From the NCBI GenBank assembly GCA_017307165.1, contig JAFKGK010000002.1, positions 434,001 through 498,000 on the forward strand: 64,000 nucleotides of DNA, written 5' to 3'. The position numbers and the translations under genes were made by a program. Position 1 is the stretch's first letter, and the number at the start of each line of letters is the position of its first letter. The stretch is from Candidatus Melainabacteria bacterium (GTDB lineage: Bacteria > Cyanobacteriota > Vampirovibrionia > Obscuribacterales > Obscuribacteraceae). Under the pieces are notes generated by a model. That model saw only the letters and a list, made by a program, of their open reading frames with translations, was not told the DNA's origin and did no database searches. This document shows, piece after piece, positions 60,838 to 64,000 of the stretch.

Positions 60838-62322
60838 ATGCCGATGGAGTCGCCAAACGCAAGCAGAGCCACAGATACGGCCGCAGCAAGCAAGAACACA
60901 AGCAATAACGGCTCCCGCCCGAGCGCGAGCTATAGCCTCACCTTGAGACTCAAACTTAAAAATAAGCCCGGCATGCTTGGCAAGGTGACATCATTAATCG
61001 GCGAACACGACTGCGATATCGGTGCTATAGACATCGCAGGTTTTCAGCAGGATGACATCATCCGTGACATCACCATCAAAGTAAAAGATCAGACTCATGG
61101 CAAAAAATTGGTCGAGGCTCTCAAATCACTACCAGATTTAGAGGTCGTCAATGTCTCTGACCGGGTCTTTCTCATGCATCTAGGCGGCAAAATCCGCATG
61201 GCCAACAAGGTACCTCTCGCGACTCGCGACGACCTGTCCATGGCCTACACGCCAGGTGTTGCTCGAGTCTGCATGGCTATCCACGAAGAGCCCGAAAAAG
61301 TCTACAATCTCACCATCAAGCGCAACACTGTTGCCGTTGTCACTGACGGCACTGCCGTGCTTGGGCTTGGCGATATAGGGCCTGCAGCAGGATTGCCGGT
61401 AATGGAAGGCAAAGCCATGCTCTTTAAGGAGTTTGGCAAGATCGATGCCTTCCCCATCGCTCTCGACACCAAAGATACCGAAGAGATCATCAAGGCCTGC
61501 AAACTCATTGCTCCCGTATTTGGTGGCATCAATCTCGAGGACATTTCAGCCCCACGTTGCTTTGAGATAGAAGATCGGCTTAAAAAAGAGCTAGACATAC
61601 CGGTCTTTCACGACGACCAGCATGGTACTGCTGTGGTAGTACTGGCAGCTTTGATCAATGCACTCAAGATCGTCAAGAAACCTATTGACTCGCTCAAGGT
61701 CATCGTCTCCGGGGTAGGAGCCGCTGGAGTCGCATGCTCCAAGATCCTTATGTCGGCCGGGGTCCGCAATATCATAGGCTTCGACCGCACCGGTGCGATC
61801 TATAAGGGGCGAGCCAATATGAACTACATGAAAGACTGGTTTGCCCGAAATACCAATCCGGAAGGTTTTGAGGGTAAAATCGGCGATGCGCTGGTCGGAG
61901 CCGACCTCTTTTTGGGCCTCTCCGGCCCCGGCACCATCGATGCCGAGCAACTAAAAAGAATGGCCAAGGATCCGATTGTCTTTGCCATGGCCAATCCAAC
62001 TCCAGAGATCATGCCCGAAGAGGCAGCCCCTTTTGTACGCATCATGGCCACTGGAAGATCCGATTATCCTAACCAGATCAATAATGTATTGTGCTTTCCT
62101 GGCATCTTTAGAGGTGCTCTCGACTGTCATGCCTCGGACATCAACGAAGAGATGAAGTTAGCTGCAGCCTATGCCATCGCTGACGTGATCGCTGACAATG
62201 AGCTAAACGAGGATTACATAATCCCTGGCGTATTTAACCCGCTTGTTGCTCAAAAAGTAGCTGAAGCGGTTATGCAAGCAGCAATAGAAACCGGCGTCGC
62301 CCGCAAGTATCGCGAAGACTAG
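60838..62322 (+). CDS. NAD(P)-malic enzyme with N-terminal ACT domain
   Basis: Converts malate to pyruvate and CO2. 494 residues from the ATG at 60838; a later ATG at 60844 sits at better distance from GAGG. Residues 31-105 are an ACT domain (LRLKLKNKPGMLGKVTSLIGEHDCDIGAID), probably an allosteric amino-acid sensor. The core follows: YTPGVARVC, TIKRNTVAVVTDGTAVLGLGDIGP, GKAMLFKEFG, HDDQHGTA and SGVGAAGVACSKIL (NAD binding), FAMANPTPEI. It is divergent from SOD across about 84 bases. Confidence 0.92.
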   Translation: MPMESPNASRATDTAAASKNTSNNGSRPSASYSLTLRLKLKNKPGMLGKVTSLIGEHDCDIGAIDIAGFQQDDIIRDITIKVKDQTHGKKLVEALKSLPDLEVVNVSDRVFLMHLGGKIRMANKVPLATRDDLSMAYTPGVARVCMAIHEEPEKVYNLTIKRNTVAVVTDGTAVLGLGDIGPAAGLPVMEGKAMLFKEFGKIDAFPIALDTKDTEEIIKACKLIAPVFGGINLEDISAPRCFEIEDRLKKELDIPVFHDDQHGTAVVVLAALINALKIVKKPIDSLKVIVSGVGAAGVACSKILMSAGVRNIIGFDRTGAIYKGRANMNYMKDWFARNTNPEGFEGKIGDALVGADLFLGLSGPGTIDAEQLKRMAKDPIVFAMANPTPEIMPEEAAPFVRIMATGRSDYPNQINNVLCFPGIFRGALDCHASDINEEMKLAAAYAIADVIADNELNEDYIIPGVFNPLVAQKVAEAVMQAAIETGVARKYRED

Positions 62323-62397
62323 AACCAAGCCATATGGGGAATGATATCAATGTCCAGTTGTAGCAGGCAAAATCGTTGTCAGACCGGGGGAATTGCA

Positions 62398-62652
62398 ATG
62401 TCCAGCACCGACAAGATGAGAAAGCAGCGCGAAGAAGAAGCGATCCGTCGCCAGGAGCAAGAGCGCGCCGAACGTCGTCGCAAAGAGGAACTCGATCGCA
62501 GAAGACAGGCCGAAGAACACGAACGCCGTCGTTGGGACGAGATGGCCAGGGCTAAGCAGATCGAAAAGAAACAAACCGAGACCCTGGCAGCCGAAAAACG
62601 TCAGGATCAATTGATGAAAGAGTTGGAGGAAAGACAGCAGCAGCAAGAATAG
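62398..62652 (+). CDS. Highly charged coiled-coil protein
   Basis: 84 residues from the ATG at 62398 (MSSTDKMRK) after GGGGGAA; an in-frame ATG at 62341 is not needed. The sequence is almost only Glu, Arg, Lys and Gln heptad-like repeats (ERAERRRKEELDRRRQAEEHERRR), with no domain. It probably forms a coiled coil or binds nucleic acid or membrane. It begins 76 bases after the malic enzyme stop, so it may be read through from it. Confidence 0.62.
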   Translation: MSSTDKMRKQREEEAIRRQEQERAERRRKEELDRRRQAEEHERRRWDEMARAKQIEKKQTETLAAEKRQDQLMKELEERQQQQE

Positions 62653-62690
62653 CTTGCATTTGAAATCCGACATTTTAGGAACTATCTAAT

Positions 62691-62733
62691 CGACCGTGAG
62701 TCTGTAAGCAAGTCAGTCCCGGTCGGTTTTTTT
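62691..62733 (+). terminator. Terminator-like hairpin just before the DUF6328-like gene
   Basis: CGACCG (62691-62696) pairs with CGGTCG (62720-62725), 23-base loop, followed by seven T at 62727-62733. The next start codon is at 62736, so the hairpin occupies where the ribosome site should be. It either ends the coiled-coil gene transcript or is an attenuator. Confidence 0.6.
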
Positions 62734-62735
62734 AT

Positions 62736-63290
62736 ATGCAAAAGCCTCTGGCAGTATCGGATCGCGAAGAAGAAAGAAGAGAAGAGAAAGAGGAAAAAGA
62801 GGAAAAAGAAGAAGAAGAAGAAGAAGAATCTTTAGAACTGAAAGATGTACTGAAACATACTCTTGAAGAAGTCAGGATGGTCATTCCTGGTGTCCAGACT
62901 CTTTTTGGCTTTCAGTTGATCGCTGTCTTCAATCCGACCTTTAAAGAGCTGACAAGTGTCGAAAGGGGTCTTCACCTAGCCGCACTGCTTTTCACAATCA
63001 TGGCCATGGGCTTTCTTTTGGCTCCAGCCCCTCATCACAGGATCGTGCAAAAGCATTCGGTATCACGCAGACTGGTCAATTATGCCTCTCGACTGCTACG
63101 TTTTGGCATTGCCGCCTTACTCGCCTCTTTAATGTGCGATACCTATATCGTCTGCCAGGAAGCCACAGACAATTGGCAGGTCGCACTAGGCATAGTATTG
63201 GTGGCCTTTGCTTTCCTTGGCACCTTATGGTTTTTGATCCCGCTTTATGAACGCAGTCGAAAACGCTCAAATTGGGATGTACAAGCCTAG
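62736..63290 (+). CDS. DUF6328-like membrane protein
   Basis: 184 residues, no signal peptide. An N-terminal acidic run (residues about 8-33, mostly Glu with Lys/Arg) is followed by four hydrophobic segments: VIPGVQTLFGFQLIAVF, GLHLAALLFTIMAMGFLLAPAP, LLRFGIAALLASLMCDTYIV and VALGIVLVAFAFLGTLWFLIP. LPGxQxLFGFQL and APAxHHRI match DUF6328, a family of four-helix proteins with unknown role. It lacks a good ribosome site and is preceded by a terminator-like hairpin. Its stop overlaps the convergent TPR gene stop by three bases (CTAG, 63287-63290). Confidence 0.72.
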   Translation: MQKPLAVSDREEERREEKEEKEEKEEEEEEESLELKDVLKHTLEEVRMVIPGVQTLFGFQLIAVFNPTFKELTSVERGLHLAALLFTIMAMGFLLAPAPHHRIVQKHSVSRRLVNYASRLLRFGIAALLASLMCDTYIVCQEATDNWQVALGIVLVAFAFLGTLWFLIPLYERSRKRSNWDVQA

Positions 63291-64000
63291 GCGAGCTGCA
63301 ATTCGCCTTTTAACTCGTTGGCACGATTTAGCAATTGTTCCTTGCCATGACTATTGTCCTGGTCGGCATTGTTAAACTCGATGGTATTGGCCATTTCGAT
63401 CGCCGATTCGACAAAGACTTCGGCTTCGCCTGCATTATTGAGTTGCAAGCAAACTTGAGCAAGGTTGAGCAATACCTCAACCATTTTTTCGTTTTCGTTT
63501 TGGTAGACCGTGTACTGCATCTCAAGAACTCGCTTATAGCATTCTTCGGCAAGGTCGTATCTCTCGAGCGATCTGTAAATACTAGCTAGATTGTTGAGAG
63601 CATCGATAGTCTCTTGCGCCTCTCCTTTTGTGGCTAGCATGGCATCGACCACCCGCACGCCAATAGCGGCAGCACGAGAAAAATCTTCGATTTTGGCAAA
63701 TCTATCTACCAGCTTGGTAGAAAACTCGAGGTATTCGGCGTCAGCGCCAAGATTTTTGTCGGCCAGATGATTGGCAATCACGGTCATGATACGCACAAAC
63801 TTATCTCGAGCCATGCTCTTGAGCGAAGGCTCAATGGCTGGCACATCACTTTTTAGATCTAGCAATGTCCGACATGCTTGTTTAAACTCATCCCCTTTAT
63901 TGCGGCGGGACGACACAATCATTAAGGCCAGAAGGATATTTTCCTCTTCTTCGCCACTCAGATGGAGAGCACCATCGGCAATGGCAGAGCGCATAAGTTG
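63287..64000 (-). CDS. TPR protein, start outside window
   Basis: The frame is open from the window edge; an ATG at 63994 is possible, but the frame continues beyond it (Gln, Leu before). At least 235 residues of all-helical TPR character: IDALNNLASIYRSLERYDLAEECYKRVLEMQYTVY and EVLLNLAQVCLQLNNAGEAEVFVESAIEMA fit the kinesin-light-chain type. No catalytic motif is visible in the part seen. The function is unknown. Confidence 0.72.
   Translation of the reverse strand, partial: QLMRSAIADGALHLSGEEEENILLALMIVSSRRNKGDEFKQACRTLLDLKSDVPAIEPSLKSMARDKFVRIMTVIANHLADKNLGADAEYLEFSTKLVDRFAKIEDFSRAAAIGVRVVDAMLATKGEAQETIDALNNLASIYRSLERYDLAEECYKRVLEMQYTVYQNENEKMVEVLLNLAQVCLQLNNAGEAEVFVESAIEMANTIEFNNADQDNSHGKEQLLNRANELKGELQLA

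Overview
The window looks like chromosomal DNA of a Gram-negative, non-photosynthetic, respiring bacterium of roughly even base composition. Outer-membrane and lipid A genes (lpxA, fabZ, a secreted beta-barrel candidate) sit beside a TCA and respiratory core (aconitase, type-B succinate dehydrogenase, malic enzyme). Many genes encode signalling and TPR proteins: zinc-ribbon Ser/Thr kinases, a CHAT protease, DUF4384-like proteins and HEAT/TPR proteins. My best guess is a Melainabacteria/Vampirovibrionia lineage (Obscuribacter-like) of the cyanobacterial phylum. This is inferred from gene content and was not tested by any search.

Layout. 1-1186: three tandem paralogous small secreted glycine-rich proteins (minus strand), then about 670 bases without a gene that hold a 44-bp tandem repeat and a large hairpin. 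1856-5963: minus-strand operon fabZ-lpxA-MFS-glycosyltransferase. 6112-12884: plus-strand run folE, an exported degenerate metallophosphoesterase, tryptophan 2,3-dioxygenase, a VOC protein, an FAD amine oxidoreductase and a membrane kinase. 13054-18016: a 47-residue membrane protein, tRNA-Asn, YbjN protein, IMPase/CysQ-like phosphatase, RNase D and acyl-CoA dehydrogenase. 18018-24363: xthA, a gene-free stretch leading to an orphan ribbon-helix-helix regulator, HEAT protein, exported protein, aldo/keto reductase and AmpG-like transporter. 24487-36927: aconitase, TPR protein, alpha/beta hydrolase, GNAT, sdhCAB, zinc-ribbon membrane protein, rhomboid, nanE and aldehyde dehydrogenase. 37087-46261: LytM/M23 envelope hydrolase, Nudix, small protein, CCA/poly(A) polymerase, LPG-synthase-like membrane protein, CtpA protease, CobO-like adenosyltransferase, thioesterase and beta-barrel candidate.

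46276-57275 is the most unusual part. On the minus strand lie a small membrane protein, a protein joining a sigma-factor-like region to three helix-hairpin-helix repeats, a protein of unknown family, a zinc-ribbon membrane protein, a zinc-ribbon Ser/Thr kinase and a secreted TPR-CHAT protease. They are packed tightly. Divergent from them, across about 27 bases, is a membrane-anchored trypsin-like protease with a DUF4384-like outer domain, followed by a second DUF4384 protein. I read this as one signalling or regulated-proteolysis locus, possibly a conflict or cell-fate system.

57356-60753: an exported nucleoside-deaminase-like protein, a Tat-exported BBE-type FAD oxidase and a Tat-exported superoxide dismutase, which suggests extracytoplasmic redox chemistry. 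60838-64000: ACT-fused malic enzyme, a coiled-coil protein, a DUF6328-like membrane protein preceded by a terminator-like hairpin, and a TPR protein running off the end. No rRNA, insertion sequence, prophage or CRISPR array was seen.
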